A DNA stretch of 64,000 bases from NCBI GenBank assembly GCA_003148945.1, contig QGGY01000003.1, positions 62,001-126,000 on the forward strand, read 5' to 3'. A program made the position numbers and the translations under genes. Of this stretch, positions 8,883 to 17,398 are shown in pieces. Position 1 is the stretch's first letter, and each line of letters opens with the position of its first letter. The notes below the pieces were generated by a model, which was not told where the DNA came from, searched no databases, and saw nothing but the letters and a program-made list of their open reading frames with translations. The stretch is from Murimonas intestini. GTDB lineage: Bacteria > Bacillota > Clostridia > Lachnospirales > Lachnospiraceae.

Positions 8883-9113
8883 TTAAACGATGTATGGAGC
8901 GAGAGTCTCTAATACTTCATCAGCACCCTCGTTTGCATGGATATTTAAGTCGATCGGCTTAGATAAATCCAGGCTGAAAATGCCCATAATAGATTTTGCG
9001 TCAATAACGTATCTGCCTGATACAAGGTCGAAATCATAATCAAATTTTGTGATTTCGTTTACAAATGATTTTACTTTATCAATGGAATTTAAAGAAATCC
9101 TTACTGTTTTCAT
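8883..9113 (-). CDS. HPr-like protein lacking the active-site histidine
   Basis: 76-residue protein of the HPr fold. The region around the regulatory serine is well kept (DAKSIMGIFSLDL), and the C-terminal NEGADEVLETLAPYIV matches the HPr ending. However, the GLHARP loop that carries the phosphorylated His15 is missing: the equivalent region reads SIDKVKSFVNE. It therefore cannot act as a normal PTS phosphocarrier through His15; a regulatory role through the serine site is possible. It has its own promoter, ribosome binding site (GGGAGG) and terminator, so it is a single-gene unit. Confidence 0.8.
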   Translation of the reverse strand: MKTVRISLNSIDKVKSFVNEITKFDYDFDLVSGRYVIDAKSIMGIFSLDLSKPIDLNIHANEGADEVLETLAPYIV

Positions 9114-9145
9114 TGGAAAAACCTCCCTTTATTTTTGTTAGTATC

Positions 9146-9174
9146 ATCTTACATTTTGAGGCTGAAAAAGTCAA
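9146..9174 (-). promoter_or_regulatory. Promoter of the HPr-like gene
   Basis: On the - strand: -35 TTGACT (9174-9169), 17-bp spacer, -10 TAAGAT (9151-9146), 32 bases before the start codon. Close to the housekeeping consensus. Confidence 0.75.
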
Positions 9175-9269
9175 GGGATAAACATACAAACTTATAAAGT
9201 GTTATTCGTCAAATGTCATAAAAATGCCGAATTGTTTAATAAACATACTTAATATGAGAGGAAAAATAA

Positions 9270-10568
9270 ATGAAAAAGAAAGCCGCCCTTCACAATCTGG
9301 GCTGTAAAGTGAATGCATATGAAACAGAAGCCATGCAGCAGCTGCTGGAGGAAAATGGATATGAGATCGTACCGTTTGCACCTGGAGCGGATGTATATGT
9401 GATCAATACATGTACAGTGACGAACATTGCTGACCGCAAGTCCAGGCAGATGCTGCATAAGGCGAAAAAAATGAACCCCGGTGCAGTCGTGGTGGCTGCG
9501 GGCTGCTACGTACAGGCAGCAAAGGAAGAGATCGAAAAGGACGAGGCGATAGATATTGTTATCGGAAACAACAGAAAGAAGGACCTTGTCAGGATTCTGG
9601 AAGAGCACTGGGAGAAAGGAAAACAGGAAGAAGAGTCTGTCATAGACGTGAACCACACGGCAGAATATGAGGAATTGTCCATCACCAGGACGGCAGAGCA
9701 TACCAGGGCCTATATCAAAGTACAGGACGGATGCAACCAGTTCTGCAGCTACTGTATCATTCCGTATGCCAGGGGAAGGGTCAGGAGCAGGCAGCTCTCC
9801 GATGTGGTGAGTGAAGTGAGAGGGCTTGCCGCCAGCGGCTATCAGGAGGTAGTGCTCACGGGGATCCATCTGAGCTCTTATGGCATAGACCATGGAACCA
9901 GCCTGCTGGAATTAATCTGTGCCGTAAATGAAATAGAAGGCATTAGGCGTATCAGGCTGGGATCGCTGGAGCCTCGGATCATCACAGAGGAATTTGTCTC
10001 AGTCATCTCCGGTATGGAGAAGATCTGCCCACATTTCCACCTCTCACTCCAGAGCGGGTGTGACGCTACCCTGAAAAGGATGAACAGGCGGTACAGCACG
10101 GAGGAATATTATGAGAAATGCCAGCTTCTCAGGAAGTACTTTGAGAATCCGGCGCTCACCACTGATGTGATCGTGGGATTCCCGGGGGAGACGGAAGAAG
10201 AATTCGGGGAGACAAAAAAGTTTCTGGAGAAGATCATGTTTTATGAGACGCATATCTTTAAGTATTCCAGAAGAAAAGGAACGAAGGCGGCTGTCATGGA
10301 GAACCAGGTCCCTGATGAGATCAAGAGCAGGAGAAGCGCACAGCTGATAGAACTGGGAAATAAAAACCAGAGGGCATATGAGGAGGCTTATATAGGGAAA
10401 GAGGCCGAGGTGCTCTTCGAAGAGAGATTTATTAAGGATGGGGAGGAATATTTTTCCGGACATACGAAAGAATATATCAGAGTGGCAGTCAGGAGCAAAG
10501 AGGACCTCACAAACAAGATCAGACGGATAATTTTGACAGAAAGTGATTTCTTTGCAAAAATTGATTGA
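9270..10568 (+). CDS. mtaB: tRNA t6A37 methylthiotransferase
   Basis: Radical-SAM methylthiotransferase that adds a methylthio group to t6A37 of tRNA. The 432-residue protein shows the UPF0004 N-terminal cluster domain (LGCKVNAYETEA, INTCTVT, AAGCYVQ), the radical-SAM motif DGCNQFCSYCIIPYARG (about 151-167), and a C-terminal RNA-binding TRAM-like part. The LGCKVN start distinguishes MtaB from MiaB-type LGCQMN. GAGAGG precedes the ATG. Confidence 0.95.
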   Translation: MKKKAALHNLGCKVNAYETEAMQQLLEENGYEIVPFAPGADVYVINTCTVTNIADRKSRQMLHKAKKMNPGAVVVAAGCYVQAAKEEIEKDEAIDIVIGNNRKKDLVRILEEHWEKGKQEEESVIDVNHTAEYEELSITRTAEHTRAYIKVQDGCNQFCSYCIIPYARGRVRSRQLSDVVSEVRGLAASGYQEVVLTGIHLSSYGIDHGTSLLELICAVNEIEGIRRIRLGSLEPRIITEEFVSVISGMEKICPHFHLSLQSGCDATLKRMNRRYSTEEYYEKCQLLRKYFENPALTTDVIVGFPGETEEEFGETKKFLEKIMFYETHIFKYSRRKGTKAAVMENQVPDEIKSRRSAQLIELGNKNQRAYEEAYIGKEAEVLFEERFIKDGEEYFSGHTKEYIRVAVRSKEDLTNKIRRIILTESDFFAKID

Positions 10569-10593
10569 ATTTTGGCAACATTTATATTAGAAT
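10565..10593 (+). promoter_or_regulatory. Promoter before ireB
   Basis: -35 TTGAAT (10565-10570), 17-bp spacer, -10 TAGAAT (10588-10593). It overlaps the mtaB stop and would drive the ireB-ruvX-DUF1292 unit. Confidence 0.55.
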
Positions 10594-10624
10594 AGATATA
10601 AAGTTTAGTTAAGGGCGTGAGAAA

Positions 10625-10888
10625 ATGGCAAAAATAAGTAATACTCAATATTTTAAGGTTAGTTCTGATACAGAGCTTCAGGTGAAAGAAATTCTGGATA
10701 CGGTTTATAATGCTATGAGAGAAAAAGGTTATAATCCTGTGAACCAGATTGTCGGATATATTATGTCCGGAGATCCGACTTACATTACCAGCCACAATAA
10801 TGCGAGAAGCCTCATAATGAAGGTTGAGCGTGACGAGCTGGTGGAAGAGCTGCTGAAGGAATATATCAGGAATAAGGCGTGGCAGTAG
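10625..10888 (+). CDS. ireB: IreB family regulatory protein (DUF965)
   Basis: 87-residue small protein matching the IreB/YrzL family, with conserved [25 protein letters not shown]. In Enterococcus IreB is a substrate of the PASTA kinase IreK and affects cephalosporin tolerance. The N-terminal ISNTQYFK region holds the phosphorylatable threonine by analogy. The gene order ireB-ruvX-DUF1292 is conserved across Firmicutes, supporting the call. Confidence 0.9.
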   Translation: MAKISNTQYFKVSSDTELQVKEILDTVYNAMREKGYNPVNQIVGYIMSGDPTYITSHNNARSLIMKVERDELVEELLKEYIRNKAWQ

Positions 10889-10896
10889 GCGAAACT

Positions 10897-11337
10897 ATGA
10901 GAATAATGGGATTAGACTACGGTTCAAAGACAGTAGGTGTCGCTGTAAGCGATGCCTTGCATCTGACCGCGCAGGGAATAGAAATAATAAGAAGAACGTC
11001 TGAAAATAAGCTTCGCCAGACTCTGGCGCGTATTGAAGTTTTGATTGAAGAATATGAAGTAGGGACCATTGTCCTTGGGTTCCCGAAAAATATGAATAAT
11101 ACTATCGGAGACAGGGCTGAGAAGTCTCTGGCATTCAAAGAAATGTTAGAGAGACGGACAGGCCTGCCTGTTATTATGTGGGATGAACGGCTGACGACTG
11201 TGGAGGCGAACAGGACTCTTATAGAGGGGAATGTGCGCCGTGAAAACCGTAAAGAATATGTGGACATGCTTGCTGCTGTCTATATTCTGCAGGGTTATTT
11301 AGATTGCGAGGATATGAAAAATCATGGAAAAGATTAA
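10897..11337 (+). CDS. ruvX: RuvX/YqgF family RNase H-fold protein
   Basis: 146-residue RNase H-fold protein related to the Holliday junction resolvase family and linked to 16S rRNA 5'-end maturation in E. coli. N-terminal [16 protein letters not shown] and C-terminal [10 protein letters not shown] and [16 protein letters not shown] are diagnostic. ATG 10897 starts the family core; a GTG at 10879 overlapping ireB would add six residues. The stop overlaps the DUF1292 gene by 14 bases. Confidence 0.93.
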   Translation: MRIMGLDYGSKTVGVAVSDALHLTAQGIEIIRRTSENKLRQTLARIEVLIEEYEVGTIVLGFPKNMNNTIGDRAEKSLAFKEMLERRTGLPVIMWDERLTTVEANRTLIEGNVRRENRKEYVDMLAAVYILQGYLDCEDMKNHGKD

Positions 11338-11584
11338 ATTCGATTTTGCAGACACACAGGAAACTGCAGAATTTTTTGTGTTGGAAGAAACCCGTATTAA
11401 CGGGATTAATTATATTCTGGTAACTGATTCAGAGGAAGACGATGCAGAAGCACTGATTTTAAAAGATTTATCAGCAGACGGCGATGCAGAAGCTCTGTTT
11501 GAGATCGTGGATGACGATGATGAGCTGGAAGCCGTATCCAGGATATTTTCTGAGATGCTGGAGGATGTGGATATCACGCTGTAG
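11324..11584 (+). CDS. DUF1292 family protein
   Basis: 86-residue acidic protein of the DUF1292/YrzB family, which usually follows ruvX in Firmicutes. Seen: an [15 protein letters not shown] core followed by a run of acidic residues. No catalytic residues are apparent. It overlaps ruvX, so it is translationally coupled. Confidence 0.88.
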   Translation: MEKIKFDFADTQETAEFFVLEETRINGINYILVTDSEEDDAEALILKDLSADGDAEALFEIVDDDDELEAVSRIFSEMLEDVDITL

Positions 11585-11750
11585 GAAAAACCTGCCGCGT
11601 TTGATGTTAAATAAATAATAAAATATAGTTATTCACAAAATTTCAAGGGTATCATTGCGTCCGGACGGATTATATCCTTAAAATCACGGGGAATACTATA
11701 AGTACAAATGATCAAGGACGGATAATAAAAGAAAATGGAGGTATATTTTT

Positions 11751-13415
11751 TTGAAAAACATTAATAACTCAAAATTGAAAATCATTCCTTTAGGTGGACT
11801 GGAACAGATAGGAATGAACATTACTGCCTTTGAATTCGAAGACAGTATAATTGTTGTGGACTGCGGTCTGGCTTTCCCGGAGGACGACATGCTGGGGATC
11901 GATCTGGTGATTCCGGATATCACATATCTGAAGGATAATATCAGCAAAGTGAAGGGGTTCGTGATAACCCACGGCCATGAGGACCATATCGGCGCCCTTC
12001 CCTACGTGCTTAAGGAAATAAATATCCCGGTATATGCCACGAAGCTGACTGTGGGACTGATAGACAATAAATTAAAAGAGCATGGCCTTTTAAAGAAAGT
12101 AAAGAGAAAAGTAGTGAAACACGGACAGTCCATAAATCTGGGCGCATTCCGCGTTGAATTTATTAAGACAAACCACAGTATCCAGGACGCATCCGCACTG
12201 GCTATCTATTCACCGGCAGGGACGATTGTCCATACAGGTGACTTCAAGGTAGATTATACGCCTGTGTTTGGTGACGCCATCGACCTGCAGCGTTTTGGCG
12301 AGATAGGGAAAAAAGGCGTTCTTGCCCTCATGTGCGACTCTACAAATGCGGAGCGCAAGGGCTTTACAATGTCGGAGCGCACAGTTGGAAGAACGTTTGA
12401 TAATATATTTGCTGAGCATAAAAATACAAGGATCATCATCGCTACATTTGCTTCTAATGTAGACAGGGTGCAGCAGATCATCAATTCAGCTTATAAGTTC
12501 GGCAGGAAGGTAGTGGTGGAAGGCCGGAGCATGGTCAATGTCATCGGAACTGCCTCAGAGCTGGGTTATCTGAATATTCCGGACAATACACTGATAGAGA
12601 TCGAACAGATGAAGAACTATCCGGATGAACAGATGGTGCTTATCACAACAGGCAGCCAGGGTGAGTCCATGGCAGCGCTGTCACGTATGGCTGCAGATGT
12701 TCACAAGAAGGTTACGATAAAGCCGGGCGATACAGTGATCTTCAGTTCCAACCCGATTCCCGGAAATGAGAAGGCTGTTTCAAAGGTTATCAATGAGCTG
12801 TCCATGAAGGGCGCTGATGTCATCTTCCAGGATGCCCATGTATCAGGACATGCCTGCCAGGAAGAGATCAAGCTTATCTATTCACTGGTGAGACCTAAAT
12901 ATGCGATCCCTGTCCATGGAGAATACCGCCATCTGAAGGCACAGGCAGAGATAGCGAAGAATCTCGGGATAGAGAAGGAGAATATCTTCATCCTGTCCTC
13001 AGGGGACGTGCTTGAGCTGGATGACAGCCAGGCTAAGGTAGTGAACCATGTACAGACAGGCGCTATTTTTGTAGACGGACTGGGTGTGGGTGATGTGGGG
13101 AATATCGTTCTGCGTGACCGCCAGCACCTGGCAGAGGACGGCATACTGATCGTTGTGCTCACACTGGAAAAGCACAGCAATATGGTAATGGCAGGGCCTG
13201 ATATCGTCTCCAGAGGATTTGTGTATGTGAGAGAATCAGAGAGCCTGATGGAAGAAGCCAGGCATGTGGTTGAGAATTCTCTTGACTACTGCATGGATAA
13301 GAAAATAACAGACTGGGGCAAGATCAAAAATAATGTAAAGGAATCCCTGGGGGATTTCCTTTGGAAGAAAACAAAACGCAATCCAATGATCCTGCCTATC
13401 ATAATGGAAGTATAA
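11751..13415 (+). CDS. rnjA: Ribonuclease J
   Basis: Metallo-beta-lactamase-fold RNase with endo- and 5'-3' exonuclease activity, central to mRNA decay and rRNA maturation in Firmicutes. 554 residues. Zinc ligands are in THGHEDHIGALPY (residues 73-85) and TGDFKVD (around 163); the beta-CASP segment follows and the C-terminal TGAIFVDGLGVGDVG region is family-typical. The start is TTG at 11751 behind GGAGG at 11737-11741. It follows the DUF1292 gene by 166 bases. Confidence 0.95.
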   Translation: MKNINNSKLKIIPLGGLEQIGMNITAFEFEDSIIVVDCGLAFPEDDMLGIDLVIPDITYLKDNISKVKGFVITHGHEDHIGALPYVLKEINIPVYATKLTVGLIDNKLKEHGLLKKVKRKVVKHGQSINLGAFRVEFIKTNHSIQDASALAIYSPAGTIVHTGDFKVDYTPVFGDAIDLQRFGEIGKKGVLALMCDSTNAERKGFTMSERTVGRTFDNIFAEHKNTRIIIATFASNVDRVQQIINSAYKFGRKVVVEGRSMVNVIGTASELGYLNIPDNTLIEIEQMKNYPDEQMVLITTGSQGESMAALSRMAADVHKKVTIKPGDTVIFSSNPIPGNEKAVSKVINELSMKGADVIFQDAHVSGHACQEEIKLIYSLVRPKYAIPVHGEYRHLKAQAEIAKNLGIEKENIFILSSGDVLELDDSQAKVVNHVQTGAIFVDGLGVGDVGNIVLRDRQHLAEDGILIVVLTLEKHSNMVMAGPDIVSRGFVYVRESESLMEEARHVVENSLDYCMDKKITDWGKIKNNVKESLGDFLWKKTKRNPMILPIIMEV

Positions 13416-13420
13416 GGAAG

Positions 13421-13783
13421 ATGCAGATGGATAAAGTTGAAGGCTGCACCAGGGCTTTGATGGAGGCAGTGACCTCCAGTGAAGCATATGCCAGATATAT
13501 AAGTGTGAAAGAGGAGCTTTCAGGACAGCCGGAACTCAAAAAACAGATCAATGATTTCAGGCGGCGCAATTACCTCATCCAGAACCAGCCTGACAGCGAG
13601 AAGCTGCTTTTAGAGATGGCTGATCTGGAGAGGGAGTATGAGGACTTCCGCAAGAATCCGCTTGTCCATGAATATCTGGAAGCAGAACTCAGGGTCTGCC
13701 GTATGATGCAGAAGATCAGCCAGGCGCTGGTCAGTGTTATAGACCTGGAGCTGGATGATATAGCGGATGCTATTATACTGTAA
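13421..13783 (+). CDS. YlbF/YmcA family protein
   Basis: 120-residue helical protein of the YlbF family (Com_YlbF), with the SSEAYARYISVKEELSGQPEL and LINDF-like repeat pattern. In Bacillus YlbF, YmcA and YaaT form a complex that affects RNase Y-dependent processing. Its place directly after RNase J is suggestive. The long upstream reading inside rnjA is rejected; ATG 13421 or 13427 follows AAGGA. Confidence 0.8.
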   Translation: MQMDKVEGCTRALMEAVTSSEAYARYISVKEELSGQPELKKQINDFRRRNYLIQNQPDSEKLLLEMADLEREYEDFRKNPLVHEYLEAELRVCRMMQKISQALVSVIDLELDDIADAIIL

Positions 13784-13815
13784 GGATGGATTATGTACGA
13801 CAGAGGGGAGAAGGC

Positions 13816-14205
13816 ATGAAGACGAAGAATACTGCATCAGCAATACTGTTTACAATACTGAAAATCGTGATTCTGGTCCTGATCGTCTTAGCGCTCATAG
13901 CCATAGGAAAAAAGGCATATGACTTCGGATATAAGGTATTTGCCCAGGAGACTGTGTCAGATCCGCCGGGAAAGGATGTGGTGGTGACCATACCAGACGG
14001 AATGGATGCAGGGGATGTGGGGAAGCTGCTGGAAGAAAAGCGGCTGATACTGGATGCTGATGTCTTCCGTGTCCAGGAGCTTCTCTCAAAATATCACAAC
14101 AAGATAAAACCAGGGACATACACATTGAATAATTCCTGGTCTGCCGATATGATGCTTGAGGTGATCTCGGGCACGGACGAAACAGAGTCAGAATCGGAAA
14201 CATAA
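13816..14205 (+). CDS. Truncated MltG/YceG-like protein
   Basis: 129-residue protein with one N-terminal membrane segment and an extracytoplasmic part (VVVTIPDGMDAGDVGKLLEE, then IKPGTYTLNNSWSADMMLEVI) that matches the LysM-like N-terminal part of MltG endolytic transglycosylases. The catalytic domain (about 200 further residues) is absent; the protein ends in an acidic tail. Its position before trmR and a U32 gene mirrors yrrL-yrrM-yrrN in Bacillus, so it appears to be the positional equivalent reduced to the N-terminal module. ATG 13816 has GGGGAGAAGG upstream. Confidence 0.75.
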   Translation: MKTKNTASAILFTILKIVILVLIVLALIAIGKKAYDFGYKVFAQETVSDPPGKDVVVTIPDGMDAGDVGKLLEEKRLILDADVFRVQELLSKYHNKIKPGTYTLNNSWSADMMLEVISGTDETESESET

Positions 14206-14225
14206 AGAACAGAGGCTGGAAACAG

Positions 14226-14873
14226 ATGATAGTAGATGAAAGGATGGTTGCCTACATCAATTCCCTTGATGCAGGCAACACACCATTTTTGAATAAGATA
14301 GAGCAGCAGGCACGAAGAGACTTCGTGCCTGTAATTCGAAGGGAAACACAGAGCTTCTTAAAAGTCCTGCTGGCTGTAAAACGCCCCATGAAGATTCTGG
14401 AGGTGGGGACAGCAGTGGGATTTTCTACGCTCCTGATAAGTGAATACGCCCCTGCGGGCTGCCATATCACCACAATTGAGAAGTATGAGAAGAGGATACC
14501 TGTGGCCAGGACGAATTTCCGGGAAGCAGGCAGGGAGGATATGATCACGCTCCTTGAGGGGGACGCCATGGAGATCCTTGCAGGGCTGCAGGGGAGTTAT
14601 GATTTCATATTTATGGATGCGGCGAAGGGGCAGTATATCCATTTCTTTCCTGAGGTGATGAGGCTTTTGGAGCCGGGCGGAGTCCTTGTATCTGACAATG
14701 TGCTGCAGGACGGTGATATTATTGAGTCACATTTTGCAGTGGAGAGAAGGAACAGGACGATTTACAAAAGAATGAGGGATTACCTCTATGAGCTGAAACA
14801 TAATGACAGTCTGACGACCAGCATTGTTCCCCTGGGGGACGGTGTGGCAGTCAGTATCAAGACAGAAGGATGA
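14226..14873 (+). CDS. trmR: O-methyltransferase, TrmR type
   Basis: 215-residue SAM-dependent O-methyltransferase with ILEVGTAVGFSTLLISEY as the SAM-binding motif and FIFMDAAKGQY as the metal/catalytic segment. The gene order (MltG-like, this gene, U32 protease-like) matches the Bacillus yrrM neighbourhood, where YrrM/TrmR methylates 5-hydroxyuridine at tRNA position 34 to methoxyuridine. The assignment as TrmR rests on context plus family; a small-molecule O-methyltransferase is the alternative. Confidence 0.8.
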   Translation: MIVDERMVAYINSLDAGNTPFLNKIEQQARRDFVPVIRRETQSFLKVLLAVKRPMKILEVGTAVGFSTLLISEYAPAGCHITTIEKYEKRIPVARTNFREAGREDMITLLEGDAMEILAGLQGSYDFIFMDAAKGQYIHFFPEVMRLLEPGGVLVSDNVLQDGDIIESHFAVERRNRTIYKRMRDYLYELKHNDSLTTSIVPLGDGVAVSIKTEG

Positions 14874-14879
14874 TGATAT

Positions 14880-16127
14880 ATGAGAACACCTGAATTACTG
14901 ATACCGGCCAGCAGCCTGGAAGTGTTAAAGATTGCCGTGATATATGGCGCGGATGCAGTGTACATCGGCGGAGAGGCATTTGGGCTGAGAGCAAAGGCTA
15001 AAAACTTTTCCATGGAGGACATGAGGGAGGGCATTGCATTTGCCCATGAGCATGGGGTAAAGGTCTATGTGACAGCAAATATCCTGGCTCATGATGACGA
15101 TCTGGCAGGCATAGAAGAATACTTCGAGGAGTTAAAGGAGATAGGACCAGACGCCCTGATCATTGCAGACCCGGGTGTCTTTAACATTGCAAAGAGAGTC
15201 TGCCCGCAGATAGAGCGCCACATAAGCACACAGGCCAACAATACAAATTATGAGACATATCTGTTCTGGCATGAGCTGGGAGCAAAGAGGGTAGTCTCGG
15301 CAAGGGAGCTGTCCCTGGCAGAGATAAAGGAGATACGTGCCCATATCCCGGATGAGATGGAAATTGAGACATTTATACATGGGGCAATGTGCATATCATA
15401 CTCCGGACGCTGCCTTCTGAGCAATTATTTTACAGGAAGAGATGCCAACAGAGGAGCCTGCACCCATCCCTGCCGCTGGAAATATTCGGTGGTGGAGGAA
15501 ACGAGGCCGGGAGAGTATATGCCCGTCTATGAAAATGAGCGGGGGACTTATATCTTTAATTCAAAGGACCTGTGTATGATAGAGCATATCCCGGAATTGA
15601 TCGAAGCAGGGATAGACAGTTTTAAAATAGAAGGGCGGATGAAGACAGCCCTGTATGTGGCTACTGTGGCCAGGACATACAGGAAGGCCATCGATGACTG
15701 TCTGAAGGACAGAGGGCTCTATGAGGAGAATCTGCCGTGGTACAGGGAGCAGATATCCAACTGTACCTACCGCCAGTTTACAACAGGCTTTTTCTATGGC
15801 AGGCCTGACAGCGAAGCGCAGATATATGACAGCAATACTTATGTAAAGGAATACACTTATCTGGGCATAATAGGTGAAGAGAACGGTGAGGGCTGCTACA
15901 GGATAGAGCAGAGAAATAAATTCTGTACAGGCGAGATGATCGAGGTAATGAAGCCTGACGGCCGGAATATCCGGGCAGAGGTGAAACGTATCATAAATGA
16001 AGACGGAGAAGAGCAGGAATCAGCTCCTCATCCCAAGCAGGTGCTGTATGTGGACCTGGGCATGAAGCTCTCGCAGTATGACATCCTGAGACGTCAGGAA
16101 ATGGAAACAGAGAAAGAAGGAAACTGA
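14880..16127 (+). CDS. U32 family protein, probable tRNA uridine hydroxylase
   Basis: 415-residue member of peptidase family U32. Characteristic segments are RHISTQANNTNYETYLFW, ETFIHGAMCISYSGRCLLSN and GACTHPCRWKY, whose cysteines bind an iron-sulfur cluster in related proteins. In E. coli and Bacillus such proteins (TrhP) make 5-hydroxyuridine-34 of tRNA, the substrate of TrmR, which is encoded just upstream six bases away. The functional link is inferred from this pairing; the old label 'collagenase' is probably misleading. Its stop overlaps the next start by one base. Confidence 0.88.
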   Translation: MRTPELLIPASSLEVLKIAVIYGADAVYIGGEAFGLRAKAKNFSMEDMREGIAFAHEHGVKVYVTANILAHDDDLAGIEEYFEELKEIGPDALIIADPGVFNIAKRVCPQIERHISTQANNTNYETYLFWHELGAKRVVSARELSLAEIKEIRAHIPDEMEIETFIHGAMCISYSGRCLLSNYFTGRDANRGACTHPCRWKYSVVEETRPGEYMPVYENERGTYIFNSKDLCMIEHIPELIEAGIDSFKIEGRMKTALYVATVARTYRKAIDDCLKDRGLYEENLPWYREQISNCTYRQFTTGFFYGRPDSEAQIYDSNTYVKEYTYLGIIGEENGEGCYRIEQRNKFCTGEMIEVMKPDGRNIRAEVKRIINEDGEEQESAPHPKQVLYVDLGMKLSQYDILRRQEMETEKEGN

Positions 16128-17329
16128 TGATCGCAATATTACTGGCTCCGGTCTATCTGCTTGTCAGCTATTACGTGCTTAGATGGACATTAAAGTGGAT
16201 GGGTGCATGTCACCGGTTTTTTAAAGGAAAATATTTCCGCCGGATCTTCATAGGTTTATATGTTTTCGGTTCTACAGCCGTGCTCACGTCATTTCTGATC
16301 AAGCAGCCTTACTGGCTGCACAGGGTGCTGAAGCAGGTCAGCAATTTCTGGATGGGTGTATTTCTGTACGCAGTTCTGGCCATTGCCGCGGCAGATCTTG
16401 TCAGGCTGATCCTGCGTCACACAAAGGTCTTAAAGGATAATGTGGTAAAGTCAAAGGCCATGTTTATCACAACTGGCACTGTGGCTGCAGCGGCAGTCAT
16501 AGCTCTCAGTGTCTGGGGACTTCTGCATGCAAGGCATATCACCACGTCATCATATGAGGTGGAGGTGGCCAAGGAGTTTGAGGATAAGACAATGACCGTG
16601 GTCCTGGCGGCTGATATGCATCTGGGTTACAGCATAGGCGAGTGGCATATGAGGCAGATGGTGGACAGGATCAATGAGATGGATGCTGATGTCGTCTGTT
16701 TTGCAGGGGATATATTTGACAATGAATTTGACTCGGTCAAAAATCCTGACAAGGTAGAAGAGATCCTGAGAGGGATCAAAAGTAAATATGGAGTATATGC
16801 TTGTTATGGAAACCATGACCTGGATGAACCCATACTGGCGGGATTTACCTTTGGCAGAGGGGACAGAGAAAATGATGATACAAGGATGGAAGAATTTTTA
16901 AAGGGCGCGGGCATCACGCTTCTCAATGATGAAGCCGTATGCGTGGATGATAAGTTCTATCTTGCCGGAAGGCGGGATTTCTCCAGGGCGCGGAAGGTGG
17001 AGGGAGGAAGAAAATCTCCTGAGGAACTGCTGGAAGGCCTGGATAAATCAAAACCTGTCTTTGTCATAGACCATCAGCCGAAGGAACTGGATAAACTGGC
17101 TGCGGCAGGGGCTGATATGGATCTGTCAGGACATACACATGACGGGCAGCTGTTTCCTGGGAATCTTCTGATAGGCCTTATGTGGAAGAATCCCTGCGGA
17201 CATATAATAGTGGACGGGATGGACTCTGTGGTGACATCGGGAGTAGGCGTCTGGGGACCTAATATGCGCGTGGGGACAGACAGCGAGGTAGTGAAGATCA
17301 CAGTTAATTTTCAACAGGCGCAAAAATAA
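16127..17329 (+). CDS. Membrane metallophosphoesterase
   Basis: 400-residue protein with about four N-terminal membrane helices (residues 1-140) followed by a calcineurin-like phosphoesterase domain. Metal-binding motifs are in order: ADMHLG, GDIFD, YGNHD and SGHTHDGQLFPG. This is the YkuE/YaeI-like arrangement of membrane-linked phosphoesterases. The substrate is not known; lipid or nucleotide diphosphates are possible. The start overlaps the U32 stop (TGATG), so it is part of the same operon. Confidence 0.88.
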   Translation: MIAILLAPVYLLVSYYVLRWTLKWMGACHRFFKGKYFRRIFIGLYVFGSTAVLTSFLIKQPYWLHRVLKQVSNFWMGVFLYAVLAIAAADLVRLILRHTKVLKDNVVKSKAMFITTGTVAAAAVIALSVWGLLHARHITTSSYEVEVAKEFEDKTMTVVLAADMHLGYSIGEWHMRQMVDRINEMDADVVCFAGDIFDNEFDSVKNPDKVEEILRGIKSKYGVYACYGNHDLDEPILAGFTFGRGDRENDDTRMEEFLKGAGITLLNDEAVCVDDKFYLAGRRDFSRARKVEGGRKSPEELLEGLDKSKPVFVIDHQPKELDKLAAAGADMDLSGHTHDGQLFPGNLLIGLMWKNPCGHIIVDGMDSVVTSGVGVWGPNMRVGTDSEVVKITVNFQQAQK

Positions 17330-17362
17330 TTTTTGGGAAAGGCACTAACTGGGGCATTTAGA

Positions 17363-17370
17363 CATAAACT
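17363..17370 (+). promoter_or_regulatory. Possible sporulation-type -10 box before sigK
   Basis: CATAAACT resembles the -10 element used by the mother-cell sigma factors (CATAnnnT). It lies 28 bases before the chosen sigK start. No convincing -35 was assigned, so this is tentative. Confidence 0.25.
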
Positions 17371-17398
17371 GTATTAAATCCGCCAAGAGGTGCTTTTT

